A stretch of DNA of 64,000 nt from Deltaproteobacteria bacterium (GCA_002731275.1 PCBK01000018.1:46352-110351), one strand, 5' to 3'; positions 1 through 10,200 are shown, counted from the first letter of the stretch. Notes: generated from the letters alone by a model not told the origin. Numbers and translations: made by a program.

Positions 1-1
1 C

Positions 2-1096
2 CTTCAATCAGGTTCTTGTAACGCTCACGCAGAAGGTCTTTGCAAAGAGAAACAAACTTGCCCCGATGTCGCCGCGCCTGTATGTGGCTGTGATGGCAAA
101 ACGTACGACAACAGCTGTATCGCCGAACAAGCAGGTGTCCAACTCAAATCAACAGGCCCATGTCCCAAAAGATCATGCATCCACGAAGGCAAAACGCTCC
201 AACATGGCGAGAGCAAACTCAACAACGGTTCATGTGAAGAATGTACCTGTGATGATGGCAAGTTGACCTGCCAACCAGATCAATGTACCTGCCTCGTTGA
301 CGGCAAAGCCATCAAAAATGGCGAAGAGGTCACACTCAAAGATGGTTGCGAAACATGTGTTTGTGACAGCGGTGAGTTATCCTGTCACAAAGCGTGTTGT
401 CTTCACGAAGAAACATACTACAAACCCGGAGAGAGCTACACAACAGCAGACAAATGTGAACTTTGCACATGCCAAAAGGGCCTCAAATTCGCATGTAAAG
501 GGACCACAACATGCTCCACTGACTGCACGTATGAAGGAAAGCGCTGGACAACAGGCCAAACATTCCCCCACAAAGACGGCTGCAATAAATGCACATGTAA
601 CGGAGGCACCGTCACATGCACAGACCTTATAGAGTGTTATCCAGAGTGTGGAGGCACGCAAGGAGTCCAATGTGGAGCAGGAGAGATCTGCAAATACAAT
701 TTCGGTGGAAGTTGCGATACAGCTGGCGCGAAAGGACGTTGTATCCCTGTCAAAACATGTTCAAAAACGGAAAACGAAGTGTGTGGGTGTGACCAAAAAA
801 CCTATCTCAATCAATGCACCGCAGACATGGCAGGGATCAAGGTCGCATACAGTGGCCCCTGTAAAACAAGCCAACCATGTGGAGGACGCGGATTGGCCCC
901 CTGTGGTGCTGAGGAGTTCTGCAATCAACCCACACACTGTGGCCGAACAGACATCCCAGGAAAATGTACCCCCATCGCACAAGGTTGCACCAAAGAGTAC
1001 AACCCCGTTTGTGGATGTGGCGGCCAGACCTACGCCAACGAATGCCTCGCCCACGCCCAAGGGGTCTCTGTTCAATACGCAGGAGCATGTAAATAA
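2..1096 (+). CDS. Secreted Cys-rich protein with Kazal-like and VWC-like repeats (5' partial)
   Basis: The reading frame is open from the window edge to the TAA at 1094-1096, so the N-terminus lies outside. The frame alternates two disulfide-rich modules. At least three are Kazal-like (PVCGCDGKTYDNSC, VCGCDQKTYLNQC and VCGCGGQTYANEC cores), a fold known from serine-protease inhibitors. About four are von Willebrand factor C-like (DGCETCVC, DKCELCTC and DGCNKCTC cores). Such modules need an oxidising compartment, so surface or extracellular location is inferred. It converges on the next gene with a 5-bp gap. Protease inhibition is possible but not shown, because many bacterial Kazal-like repeats are untested. 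The family call is solid; the function is not. Confidence 0.85.
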   Translation, partial: LQSGSCNAHAEGLCKEKQTCPDVAAPVCGCDGKTYDNSCIAEQAGVQLKSTGPCPKRSCIHEGKTLQHGESKLNNGSCEECTCDDGKLTCQPDQCTCLVDGKAIKNGEEVTLKDGCETCVCDSGELSCHKACCLHEETYYKPGESYTTADKCELCTCQKGLKFACKGTTTCSTDCTYEGKRWTTGQTFPHKDGCNKCTCNGGTVTCTDLIECYPECGGTQGVQCGAGEICKYNFGGSCDTAGAKGRCIPVKTCSKTENEVCGCDQKTYLNQCTADMAGIKVAYSGPCKTSQPCGGRGLAPCGAEEFCNQPTHCGRTDIPGKCTPIAQGCTKEYNPVCGCGGQTYANECLAHAQGVSVQYAGACK

Positions 1097-1101
1097 TCCC
1101 C

Positions 1102-3966
1102 CTACAGACGAAGATTCCAGATAAACATACGTCTCGCACCACTCGCCAAAGACCGCTTTGATGAAGCGCCATCGTGATACAGCACCTCGCTCTCCGAAAT
1201 CCCTCCCACATGGATGCCGATCCCAGGACTCGCGATCCGTACGTGCAAACGCTGTAACCACTCGTCTCCCACTCCCCCGATGTGCGTCGTCCACCCAGGC
1301 CCACTGCTAAAGTCGATAAACATCACAAAGATGTCCTTTTTCCCATACGAAGTCAGTGACAAACCGTTCGGCAAAACCATCGTCCCCGAAAACTCTCCAC
1401 CAACATACACACCCTCCACATTCATCCCAGACTTGTTCCACTTAAGCGCGATGTCACGCACAGTGACACTCTGTAGATGAGGCCATTGAACCACTGAGCC
1501 CGCGATTTTCCCGGCCTCCTTAGCAACAAATACATCCCCCTTTGTCGATGACCTAAATGACAGCGCACCAGCCTGCAAAGTCCCAAGAAATGAACCCGCG
1601 ATGATATTGCTGGAGTCTTTGACGCCATTTCGCACAGTGTAACCAGTGTTGATCGCAGCCTGCCAGGTATCAACAGTCGTCGACCAAGGTGTGTGGATGG
1701 GGCTGATCACGCCCTTCAAAGAAGCACGCAGCAGAAAACCATGTGCGCCTCCTGCAAACGAAAACGTCGCTGTATCCCACTGGAACGTACCTGTTGTGTT
1801 GCCAAAGACATTGATCGGCTCGTTAAAATCGGGCCCCTTCAAAAACCCAACCCCTACTGGCTCCATCTTCCCGGCCGTCGTCGTCCCAACGATCCGCGCC
1901 CAATCACAGTCGAGATTGGACGTCAGCTTCATCAACACCAGTTGTTGACGAGCAAGCAGAGGATCCTTTTTGTTGTGCAGATCTTTTGTCCCACAACCGA
2001 GCTGCTTGAGCTTATCCGCCTCCTTCACACCGAAGGCGAGGATGTGCTCGTCGCTCTTTGAGACATCGAATGTCGGTGCCAAATGCGATGTTCCCGCATG
2101 GAGAGGCACAACCTTTAACAACGTCCCTGCGCTCGAAAAAGACGCCAAAAACAGGCCATTGTTTGCAGCAGTTGGGGGTGTCAACTTCGTCGCGCTGGGA
2201 TTGCCAATATCCACAAATGTCGTCTCTTTGCCACCCTCACCATAGACCCCAAGAACAGACACTCGCTGTGTCGGTGTGAGCACGATCTTCGCTCCGTAAT
2301 CATCCCCCTTGCCGCCGATTTGCTTCAGCCACAAAAGGCGATGCGATGAGGAACCTTTGGGATCGTAATGACCGACAAAGATATCTCTTGCCCCTTGTGA
2401 TGGGAGATGGCGCTGTTGAAATGTAAACCCTCCTCGAAAACTCCCCGCGAGAAGATACCTCCCTGCAGGATCGAGTTGGAAATCAAAGGCATCGACTTCA
2501 CCAACATCGTCAAGCACCAAGTGTCCTCGCTCATTCACAGAAGAAGGCTTCTTACACCGACCCAAAAGGCTACAGTAAAAATCCCTCTTACATGAACCAA
2601 GGACACACTGAGGATCTTCTTCGCAATCGAGGCTTTGTCGACAAAGGCCGCACCGCCCGTTGAGACACACTTCATCGGTCGCACAATTGTTTGCGCACGC
2701 ACCACAGTGTCGATTTGAGAAGCGTATATCGACACATACAGGCCACTGTGGCGTCGTGGTTTGCGAACACAATGAATTGGGAGGTTCGCACGTTTGACAC
2801 CTTCCAAGCGAGCAGAACTCGGACGCCTGACAGGTGTTCCCGCAAGCACCACAATGGCGCTTATCGTTCCCCAACCTCACACACTCCCCATTACAACACT
2901 TTCTGTTACCCTGACACTTTTTACCACACAACCCACAGTGTTCGTTATTCCTCAGTACATCGATACACTGGTATCCACAACACCTTTGACCGCTTTTACA
3001 TCGCACACCACACGCCCCACAATGTGTGACATTCTCGTTGAGACTTTGGCAAATCCCATCACAGCAGGCCTTGCCAATACTGCAGATGTCATCACAGGCC
3101 CCACAAATTCGCGAAGGTGCGACTGGTTGACGACAGCGGCCTCGACAACACTCGCGACCCCGAGGACACTTTTGTTCACATCCACCGCAATAATTGGGAT
3201 CGTGTTCAGTATCACGACAGATCCCCCCACAATCACTCCATCCCCGCTCACATTGCGCTTGCAGTGTGAGGCTGTAATAAAGATAGGAGCAGAGCTTGTT
3301 CTTCTCTCCAGGAAGTACACTTTCCCCACGTAAGCGCAGTCGAAATGTGCGAAACCAATCCTTCTCCGAAAAGAGCGTGTAGTAGAGTGTCTTTTTATCA
3401 TCGCTCAAGACGGACTTTTCGATCACCCAGACACCATCGGACTCGATCGTCAACACAGGCAGCTTCCCTGGAAAAAGCATCGTAGGTACAACATCCGTAA
3501 AGGAGATCGTCACAAAGACACGTTTATGGACGTCTTTCGAGAGCACAGCCTTTGTGACGATACGTTCCTGAAATGAGATCGACTCACAGAGCACCTTGTC
3601 TGCACAATTTTCATCGATCACACCGTCACAATTGTTATCTCTTCCATCACAGATTTCGACCGTCGGGGTGACATCTCCATTGCACGCTCCCCAACGTCCG
3701 TCCTCCACACATAACTGCACACCATCTTTGCAAACACCCTCGCCTCTCGTCCTCAAATCGCCACTGTAACAAATACGACTCGCGCCCTTCTCGCAACGAC
3801 CGGATTCGGGATAACATACAAACAACCCCACATCACAGTAAAACCCCTCCGCACAATCACGATTGGAGGTACAAGGCGCAGGACCACACGCAAACAACAA
3901 CAAGATCACACACACCAACGCACACAGTCCACCACGTATCAACAAACGATTTTCTTTCTCATACAA
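1102..3966 (-). CDS. Large Cys-rich lipoprotein with MopE/Stigma-like repeats and C-terminal propeller-like region
   Basis: 954 residues. The N-terminus has a hydrophobic stretch ending LLLFAC-G, a good lipobox, so a lipid-anchored envelope protein is predicted. A DNNCDGVIDENC motif near residue 115 matches the MopE-type metal-binding motif common in Myxococcota. Residues ~240-460 carry repeated CGGC..C..G..CC.G.C units like Stigma-specific Stig1 repeats. The second half is Cys-poor and carries DIFVGHY, YLLAGSF and DIFVMF motifs typical of SBBP-type beta-propeller repeats. The start is TTG at 3966 with an AGAGG site 9 nt upstream; the nearby ATG (CAT at 3957-3959) is in another frame and stops after seven codons. 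Role unknown; adhesion or surface scaffold is a guess. Confidence 0.8.
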   Translation of the reverse strand: MYEKENRLLIRGGLCALVCVILLLFACGPAPCTSNRDCAEGFYCDVGLFVCYPESGRCEKGASRICYSGDLRTRGEGVCKDGVQLCVEDGRWGACNGDVTPTVEICDGRDNNCDGVIDENCADKVLCESISFQERIVTKAVLSKDVHKRVFVTISFTDVVPTMLFPGKLPVLTIESDGVWVIEKSVLSDDKKTLYYTLFSEKDWFRTFRLRLRGESVLPGEKNKLCSYLYYSLTLQAQCERGWSDCGGICRDTEHDPNYCGGCEQKCPRGRECCRGRCRQPVAPSRICGACDDICSIGKACCDGICQSLNENVTHCGACGVRCKSGQRCCGYQCIDVLRNNEHCGLCGKKCQGNRKCCNGECVRLGNDKRHCGACGNTCQASEFCSLGRCQTCEPPNSLCSQTTTPQWPVCVDIRFSNRHCGACANNCATDEVCLNGRCGLCRQSLDCEEDPQCVLGSCKRDFYCSLLGRCKKPSSVNERGHLVLDDVGEVDAFDFQLDPAGRYLLAGSFRGGFTFQQRHLPSQGARDIFVGHYDPKGSSSHRLLWLKQIGGKGDDYGAKIVLTPTQRVSVLGVYGEGGKETTFVDIGNPSATKLTPPTAANNGLFLASFSSAGTLLKVVPLHAGTSHLAPTFDVSKSDEHILAFGVKEADKLKQLGCGTKDLHNKKDPLLARQQLVLMKLTSNLDCDWARIVGTTTAGKMEPVGVGFLKGPDFNEPINVFGNTTGTFQWDTATFSFAGGAHGFLLRASLKGVISPIHTPWSTTVDTWQAAINTGYTVRNGVKDSSNIIAGSFLGTLQAGALSFRSSTKGDVFVAKEAGKIAGSVVQWPHLQSVTVRDIALKWNKSGMNVEGVYVGGEFSGTMVLPNGLSLTSYGKKDIFVMFIDFSSGPGWTTHIGGVGDEWLQRLHVRIASPGIGIHVGGISESEVLYHDGASSKRSLASGARRMFIWNLRL

Positions 3967-4146
3967 AACAATACACCTCTCTCACTGACGACATCGACAC
4001 GTCCCAGTATACACCACCCTTGTAGGCGAACAAAGCACACATACTGTACTGTAAACGAGCATTCGCTTTCTTCGGGGTTGTTGGACGGAAAAAGAGCAGA
4101 GGTGATGCAGGAGAGGAACAGAGCAGGGATGGGCAAGAGAGGAAAG

Positions 4147-5919
4147 TTAAGAGACGTAATTCATCAGGTGGAGCTTGACCCAGCCATCGCCGTAGTAACC
4201 AAATTGACTCTCAAAGGTTTTCTCTTTGAGTTCGAGAAGAGACACGCCCCCCTCGATGACCGTCCTTTTACCATCCGAGCTTTTGGGGGAGTTATCGTAG
4301 TAATCAGGGAATCGTCCATTGGGGCTGAGGAAGTTGATAAGCTCCCTCGCGGTGTCTTCGGAGATCGGCGTGATGGGTCCATCGCCTGGCATACCAAGCG
4401 CCCGGTCGATCAAAAAGTTTAGCTCATCATAACGCCACTGAAAGTCATTGATGTCTTTCCCGTTGGAGAGCATCGCGATCCAGGGTGACATCGCGAAATA
4501 ACGCATCTCATCGCCGATAAAAAGATTGGTCGCGAGGACAATGTCAGGCCGGCTCTGTCGCTCTGGTGCAAAGTAAAAGGAGGAGGGACAATTGCGGTCT
4601 TGATCGGTTGGATTGATTCGGCCCATTGGATCGAACGCGCCAGGGACAATCTTCGCGTGATGGTCACTAAAAGGTCGATTGTTGTAACGTTGCCAAAGAT
4701 CTTCGTTGTGTCTCTCATAGAGCGAGTGTGTGTTCTGATCATTCCAGCGTGGAAACACACCCTTGAGAATATACGGCGTGATATCGTGAATGCCATTCTG
4801 GTATCCAGCGACACCGGCCATCAGTTCGGGTTTTTTGGGGAGTGTTTTGCGATAGTAACGAGAGGGGTAGCTGAGCGCCAGATCGGAGAAGCTGCTAACA
4901 TCTTCATCGATCGACTCGATAATTTCGGCAATAAACGCCGAGCCATCCTTTCCATCAGCGACGGGGTAGCTCCACGAGACACCGCGAGTTGCCTGTGTCA
5001 GGATATCGAGCACCTCCTGTGAGGTCTTCCCGTGTTCCATCGCATAACGGACCAACAAGAGCGAACAAAAGCCAGGCTGCTCGGTGTTACACGCGGCAGA
5101 AGCGAGCGTGTTGACGCCCATCGCGACACCTTCAGTGTTGAGCCCCGTGATACAGCCGACCATCCCAGGGGCCATAAAGCTCATGAAGGGAACCCCCGCG
5201 TCCTCCCCTTTTGGGACGGAGATCAACATACAGGCATAATTCTGGAAGATATCGGCGCTCGCAAACATGAAGTCTCGACCAAAGAAGTGCTTACCATCCG
5301 CCGCCTCTCCCGAGATGGAGAAGGCATTACAAAAGGTCGGGATCCTCAATTGACTCGGAGAAATAGAGTTCTCCATAAACAACTCTCCAGTAAAGACGTG
5401 GGAGAGGATGGTGTCGAAAGCCGTGTTGAGCAGCCACAATCCCTTCTCGGTGACTTGGGTGTCGGCGTTGGCTTTTTGGCAACCTTCCAGCACGCCTTTG
5501 AGCTGCTCCTTGATCGAATCGGGCAACGCGTCGGGGATATTTTGGCTCCAATGGTCTGCGATCGAGAGAATCAATTTCGAAAGGATCGTTTCGATCGGAC
5601 CATCTTTGAGATCAAGTCCAACAAACGCAAAGGGGAGCTGCTCGATAAACTCCGTCGTCATCACGGAGACTTTGGGCTCCGCCATCAATCCGAGCAGATA
5701 CCCCATTTCATAGGAGGTGCCTTCGACGTAGTAGGTGATCTTGGGCTCTTTGGTCTCGTAATTGTAGAGCGTCTTGCTCTTGGCGATCATACCGATACGT
5801 ACGTCATCACCGCTTTGTAATGTGAACAGATCATCATCACTCACTTCAAAACCATCTCTGGCGAATGCTGCTTTTAAACGGACAACTCTCTGCGCGGTCG
5901 TTTCGATCACTTCACCCAT
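4147..5919 (-). CDS. C45-type Ntn-hydrolase (acyl-CoA:6-APA acyltransferase / carcinine hydrolase-like)
   Basis: 590 residues. Residues ~67-78 (EGTSYEMGYLLG) match the N-terminal motif of peptidase C45 proteins. The candidate nucleophile is Cys197 in PTFCNAFSISGEAADGKHFF, followed by GRDFMF, as in Ntn-fold acyltransferases and amidases that self-cleave before the Cys. Later segments (GMVGCITGLNTEGVAMGVN, TRGVSWSYPVADG) fit the same fold. The start at 5919 was chosen because AAGGAG lies 6 nt upstream; the in-frame extension to 6120 has no such site. No signal peptide is evident, so it is probably cytoplasmic. It is transcribed away from the TPR gene at 6200. The substrate (an acylated amine or amide) cannot be told from sequence. 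Confidence 0.8.
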   Translation of the reverse strand: MGEVIETTAQRVVRLKAAFARDGFEVSDDDLFTLQSGDDVRIGMIAKSKTLYNYETKEPKITYYVEGTSYEMGYLLGLMAEPKVSVMTTEFIEQLPFAFVGLDLKDGPIETILSKLILSIADHWSQNIPDALPDSIKEQLKGVLEGCQKANADTQVTEKGLWLLNTAFDTILSHVFTGELFMENSISPSQLRIPTFCNAFSISGEAADGKHFFGRDFMFASADIFQNYACMLISVPKGEDAGVPFMSFMAPGMVGCITGLNTEGVAMGVNTLASAACNTEQPGFCSLLLVRYAMEHGKTSQEVLDILTQATRGVSWSYPVADGKDGSAFIAEIIESIDEDVSSFSDLALSYPSRYYRKTLPKKPELMAGVAGYQNGIHDITPYILKGVFPRWNDQNTHSLYERHNEDLWQRYNNRPFSDHHAKIVPGAFDPMGRINPTDQDRNCPSSFYFAPERQSRPDIVLATNLFIGDEMRYFAMSPWIAMLSNGKDINDFQWRYDELNFLIDRALGMPGDGPITPISEDTARELINFLSPNGRFPDYYDNSPKSSDGKRTVIEGGVSLLELKEKTFESQFGYYGDGWVKLHLMNYVS

Positions 5920-6199
5920 AGCCACTCCTTTCCAGGTCCAACTCAACACACAAAATACGTCGTGTGTTTGTTTGCCCAAATCATCAATTTTTTTCGCGTT
6001 GAGGGAATCATACCCAAAACCCCCTCCCCTTGCCAAGGGGATCAAAGCAATGTGCGTAAAGAATGACTCCGTTTCCAAAAACGTTTCCTTTTTTGTGGTA
6101 TGGTGCTGCCAATTCTCCATCCATGACAGCGTTGGTCATGGATCACAAGGAAAGTCTAAGTAACGAAACAGTCGAGCGCTCGACAAAGGAATCGATGTT

Positions 6200-7714
6200 A
6201 TGCACCCCGAATTTCTCAACGCCCTCCAACAAGCCGAACAACATGCAGAGCAACAACAATGGGAAGAGGCTGCGAGCCTCACTGCTGCAGCGATCATGCT
6301 CTCGAAAGCCGAAGATTGGTTCCGCGACTCGATCGAGACGTGGCGAGAGACCAGCCATGCGCTGCTCAAACGTTGGCGTGAGTTTTCGATCCAGGCAGGT
6401 GATCTCGAACAAGCACAACAAGCTCTCTCCGAACAGATCGACTTTTGCGAGCATCACCCCGAGCCCACACACTTCATCGCAGAGCTGCTGTGTGAGAAAG
6501 CCCGACTCTACACATATGCCGATGAGAGCAAGCTCGCCTTCGAGGTCCTCGAAGACGCGATCGCGTGGTGCGACACACATCAACTTCCTCAACAACGGGC
6601 GCTCGCCATCATGTACATGGGTGAGTCTGCCAAATTCGAAGATGACACCACACGCGCCAAAGAACTCTATGAAGAAGCGCTAGAGACCTTCCAATCCTTT
6701 GACAACAAAGAAGGGATCGCCGACTGCCACCAACATCTAGGTGAGATCGCCAGCTTCGAAGGATACACAGAAGAAGCTCGCACCCACCTTGAGACCGCCC
6801 TCTCACTCTACGAAGCGCTCGACGATGCGCCTGGTCAGGCCAACAGCCTGCTCGAGCTCGGCGAGATCGCCAAGTGTAGCGGCGATCTAGAACAAGCGAC
6901 AACGCACTTCGAAGCGGCGCAGACGTTCTACCACACACTTCAAGACGCACAAGGTGAAGCCAATTGTCGTCTCTCCCTCGGAGAAATCGCACGACTGAGA
7001 GGCAACCCCTCCCACGCAGCGCAAGAGTTCGAGGATGCGCTCACACTTTATCGCTCTTTGGGCGACACGCTCGGAGAAGCCAACTGTCTCCAATCTCTAG
7101 GAGAGGTCAAACAAGCGACAGGACACCCAGCTGAAGCCCTCGCGCTGTTCACTGAGGCGATGGGAATGTACAAGGAGATGTCCGACAGCCTAGGAGTCGC
7201 CAACTGTCTGCTCGAACTTGGGCGAGTCTCCAAAGATGAAGGAGAGCTGCAACAGTCCAACGTCCACCTCTCTCGCGCGCTTCATCATTATGAGACGCTG
7301 TCATACCCACTTGGGATGGCCAACACACTACACGCCCTCGGAGAGCTGGCCCTCCTCCAAAAAGAAGACGCCCACACACTTTTCCAACAAGCCCTGGAAC
7401 TTCACAGAGCGCTCCCGAATCCTTTGGGCGAAGCGACCTGTCTGCGCTCCCTCGGCGATCTCGCGGTACAACAAGGACACCTCGAAGAAGCAGCAGCGCT
7501 CCTCACACAGGCCAACACCCTCTACGAAGAGCACAACACTCCACTTGGACTTGCCCATTGTCTCTTCTCCCGTGGATTGCTTGAAGCAGCCGCCGCACAT
7601 CCAGAGAAAGCCCGCGCCCTCTTTGATCAGGCTCACACGCTCTATACAGAGCTGACATATCCCCTTGGTCAACAAGCCTGTGAAAAACAATCAGCCCTCC
7701 TCTCCGAATCCTAA
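6200..7714 (+). CDS. TPR repeat protein
   Basis: 504 residues made almost entirely of tetratricopeptide repeats with a 40-residue period (pattern ANCL.SLGEIA...G....A...F..AL.LY..LGD.LGE), about nine to ten units from residue ~130 onward. This is the TPR_12 type seen in kinesin-light-chain-like bacterial proteins. The N-terminal 100 residues are helical and less regular. No signal peptide or membrane segment is seen, so a cytoplasmic protein-interaction scaffold is inferred. GGAATCG upstream of the ATG serves as ribosome site. The partner is unknown and no adjacent kinase or sigma factor identifies it. Confidence 0.85.
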   Translation: MHPEFLNALQQAEQHAEQQQWEEAASLTAAAIMLSKAEDWFRDSIETWRETSHALLKRWREFSIQAGDLEQAQQALSEQIDFCEHHPEPTHFIAELLCEKARLYTYADESKLAFEVLEDAIAWCDTHQLPQQRALAIMYMGESAKFEDDTTRAKELYEEALETFQSFDNKEGIADCHQHLGEIASFEGYTEEARTHLETALSLYEALDDAPGQANSLLELGEIAKCSGDLEQATTHFEAAQTFYHTLQDAQGEANCRLSLGEIARLRGNPSHAAQEFEDALTLYRSLGDTLGEANCLQSLGEVKQATGHPAEALALFTEAMGMYKEMSDSLGVANCLLELGRVSKDEGELQQSNVHLSRALHHYETLSYPLGMANTLHALGELALLQKEDAHTLFQQALELHRALPNPLGEATCLRSLGDLAVQQGHLEEAAALLTQANTLYEEHNTPLGLAHCLFSRGLLEAAAAHPEKARALFDQAHTLYTELTYPLGQQACEKQSALLSES

Positions 7715-7732
7715 TCCCCCTTCTCTCCTCAC

Positions 7733-8440
7733 TCATCCGAGCTGCGCCTTCCAGATATCTTCGGGGACACCCATGCGCGCAAAGGGCATGTGGATATCGT
7801 CGGGAGGAGGTGCGTAGATGTGTATCATTTCGCCGGAGACAGGGTGAGGAAATGTGATCTCAAGCGCGTGGAGTGCCAAGCGATGTAGATCGAAGCGCTC
7901 ACGAAAGATCCTGTTGTGCTCGCCTTTTCCGTACTTAACGTCACCAATCAGGTGAAGACTGGCTTGCTTAAAATGCCGACGGATTTGATGTAGACGTCCT
8001 GTTTTCGGGAACGCAGAGACAACAGAGTAACGATTTTCGAACACGAAATGTCGGCGAAAGGTGGTCATAGCATCGACATAAGGCCCCTCACTCTTCCCTT
8101 TGGAGCGAAGTTGTCGCTCAAAGATGCCCTCTTCGGGAGCGACACCACGTGTCAGGGTGATGTAGTGTTTTTGCACGTCCCCCTCTTGAAAGGACGTTTG
8201 AAGTGGCGCGACCAACGACGATTCGAGCAGAAAGATCAGCGCACCACTGGTGGGTTTGTCCAATCGATGAACGGGATACACGTACTGTCCGATCATGTCG
8301 CGTGTTAACGTCATGGCAAAATACTTATCGCGATCCCAGCCCCGGTGTACGGCGATCCCAGAAGGCTTATTGATCACGATGAGCGCGTCATCCTGGTATA
8401 AAATGGAGATCTTCGGGATCTCTTCTTCTGTGACTTCCAT
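7733..8440 (-). CDS. truC: RluA-family pseudouridine synthase, TruC-like
   Basis: 235 residues, close to E. coli TruC in size and lacking an S4 domain. The catalytic Asp lies in VHRLDKPTSG (Asp61), preceded by DDALIVINKPSG and followed by KTGRLHQIRRHF and HLIGDVKYGKG, the standard RluA-family motifs. TruC makes pseudouridine-65 in tRNAs; other RluA members act on rRNA, so the exact target is inferred. The start at 8440 has GGAGAAG 6 nt upstream; a longer reading to 8521 lacks support. The gene converges with the TPR gene, 18 bp away. Confidence 0.85.
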   Translation of the reverse strand: MEVTEEEIPKISILYQDDALIVINKPSGIAVHRGWDRDKYFAMTLTRDMIGQYVYPVHRLDKPTSGALIFLLESSLVAPLQTSFQEGDVQKHYITLTRGVAPEEGIFERQLRSKGKSEGPYVDAMTTFRRHFVFENRYSVVSAFPKTGRLHQIRRHFKQASLHLIGDVKYGKGEHNRIFRERFDLHRLALHALEITFPHPVSGEMIHIYAPPPDDIHMPFARMGVPEDIWKAQLG

Positions 8441-8683
8441 TGCATTCTTCTCCCATGTCCACACTGCGTAGCCTACAAACCATCCATTCGACGAAGCCAT
8501 ACCTTCCTTGCTCTGTGACAAGGTCTTTACAACACATCAGGCCGTCGGATGCAAACGACCTCTCGTGCAAAATACACAATGGCACAGAAAATGATTGCAA
8601 ACAGGTCCCTTCACACATCATGTGGAGCGCGTTAGGTTGTCTTCAACGCACTCGACATGCCCACCACAGCAAAGGAGAATCAG

Positions 8684-9892
8684 ATGAAGTCACACAAAGA
8701 CACTGATCCAACGACTCTATGGTCCCCACTCGCCGAACATTGGTCCCTCGACCCTCACCACACCTATCTCAATCACGGCTCCTTTGGTGGCGCACCCATC
8801 GCGGTTCAAGAGGAACAGCGACGTTGGCTGCGACAGATGGAGTCACGCCCCTACCAATTTTACGTGTACGATTTTGAGCGACATATCGACACAGCGCGCG
8901 CTTCCCTCGCGGACTTCTTAGGTGCAGATGCCAAGGACATCGTCTTCGTCAACAACGCAACAGCCGGCGTCAACTCGGTCCTACGTTCTTTGTCCTTCGC
9001 GCCTGGGGATGAGCTGCTCGTGACCAACCACGAGTACAACGCCTCTCGCAACGCGCTCAACTTTGTCGCCCAACGTGATGGTGCAGAGGTCGTCGTTGTT
9101 GACGTTCCCTACCCAGTCCAATCACCTTCGGAGATCGTCGACGCGATCATGGAGAAGGTCACGACACGAACCCGGCTCGCTCTGCTCGATCACGTCACCA
9201 GCCAGACAGCTCTGATCTTGCCCTTGGAGACAATCATCCCGAAGCTTCACGAGCGCGGCATCGAGACACTTATCGACGGCGCACACGCGCCCGGGATGTT
9301 ACCACTCCAACTCAACGACCTCCAACCCACGTACTACACTGGTAATTGCCATAAATGGTTGTGTACACCACGAGGTGCCGCGTTTTTGTATGTCGCCCGC
9401 GCACAACAACACACGATCAAACCACTCGCGATCAGCCACGGCGCAAACAGCACACGTACAGATCGCTCAGCGTTCCACCTGCAATTTGATTGGACCGGCA
9501 CAGACGATCTCACGGCCTATCTTTGTGTCCCAAAAGCGATCGAATATGTAGGCTCGCTTGTACCTGGAGGTTGGGAAGAAGTTCGACGACGAAACCACCA
9601 ACTCGCGAGTCAGGCGAGACGTCATATCGCCAACGAGTTGGACATTCAGGTCCCCTGTCCAGATGAGCTGTTTGGCTCGATCGCGACACTCCCCCTGCCT
9701 GATGGAGCGCTCTATCCCAACACGGCTCCTGTCGAACCCCTCCAACAACAACTCCACGACCAATACGATATAGAAGTCCCTGTGATCCCGTGGCCTTCCT
9801 CCCCCAAACGTCTCCTACGGATCTCTGCACATCTTTATAATGACATGCCTCAGTATCTCTATCTCACCGAAGCCATTAAACAATTACTATAG
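8684..9892 (+). CDS. Class-V aminotransferase fold enzyme, isopenicillin-N-epimerase-like
   Basis: 402 residues. The N-terminal YLNHGSFGGAP is characteristic of the isopenicillin-N-epimerase-like branch of PLP-dependent class-V enzymes. A Schiff-base lysine is expected in GNCHKWLCTPRGAAFLYV; the Asp/His of IDGAHAPG sits under the cofactor. These proteins include epimerases, cysteine desulfurase-like enzymes and sulfur lyases, so the substrate is open. The start at 8684 follows AAAGGAG at 8 nt; a start at 8657 is possible but has no ribosome site. It is the only PLP enzyme here and has no beta-lactam pathway neighbours apart from the C45 protein 3 kb away, which is probably coincidental. Confidence 0.82.
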   Translation: MKSHKDTDPTTLWSPLAEHWSLDPHHTYLNHGSFGGAPIAVQEEQRRWLRQMESRPYQFYVYDFERHIDTARASLADFLGADAKDIVFVNNATAGVNSVLRSLSFAPGDELLVTNHEYNASRNALNFVAQRDGAEVVVVDVPYPVQSPSEIVDAIMEKVTTRTRLALLDHVTSQTALILPLETIIPKLHERGIETLIDGAHAPGMLPLQLNDLQPTYYTGNCHKWLCTPRGAAFLYVARAQQHTIKPLAISHGANSTRTDRSAFHLQFDWTGTDDLTAYLCVPKAIEYVGSLVPGGWEEVRRRNHQLASQARRHIANELDIQVPCPDELFGSIATLPLPDGALYPNTAPVEPLQQQLHDQYDIEVPVIPWPSSPKRLLRISAHLYNDMPQYLYLTEAIKQLL

Positions 9893-10008
9893 AGCAAAAA
9901 AGAATCATCTTTTTTTGAGATCGTGTGTGATGAATGTTCTTCGCACAGGTATACATGACAGACGAGAGAGGCGATCCACCCAAGAGACAAAACATGGGCG
10001 TCGCTTCT

Positions 10009-10103
10009 TGATGTTCGAGGAGCCGATCAACCAAAGAATGATATGGGAACTTCGTTCGCTTCCTTTTATGGTCCGCTTATATACGATCGCTCCTCGAACA
10101 TCA
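10009..10103. repeat. Inverted repeat, ~19-bp arms
   Basis: The arm at 10009-10028 (TGATGTTCGAGGAGC-CGATC) pairs with 10085-10103 (GATCGCTCCTCGAACATCA) with one bulged base. The 56-bp loop contains further weak complementarity. No T-run follows, so it does not look like a plain terminator. Confidence 0.75.
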
Positions 10104-10200
10104 CTCGACGACATTTCAGCATGTCCACCTCAACAACCTTCCAGAGAAAACATCCGATCACACTGGAGAAGCATGTCCGCGCTCTGGGAAGATCGAATGG

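Noticed and set aside
5032..5820. 262-codon plus-strand frame opposite the C45 gene
   Set aside because: Antisense shadow; the minus-strand frame has clear family motifs and a ribosome site.
8684..9892. Beta-lactam biosynthesis linkage between the epimerase-like and C45 acyltransferase-like proteins
   Set aside because: Both belong to broad families, are 3 kb apart on opposite strands, and no isopenicillin-N or ACV synthetase gene is present.
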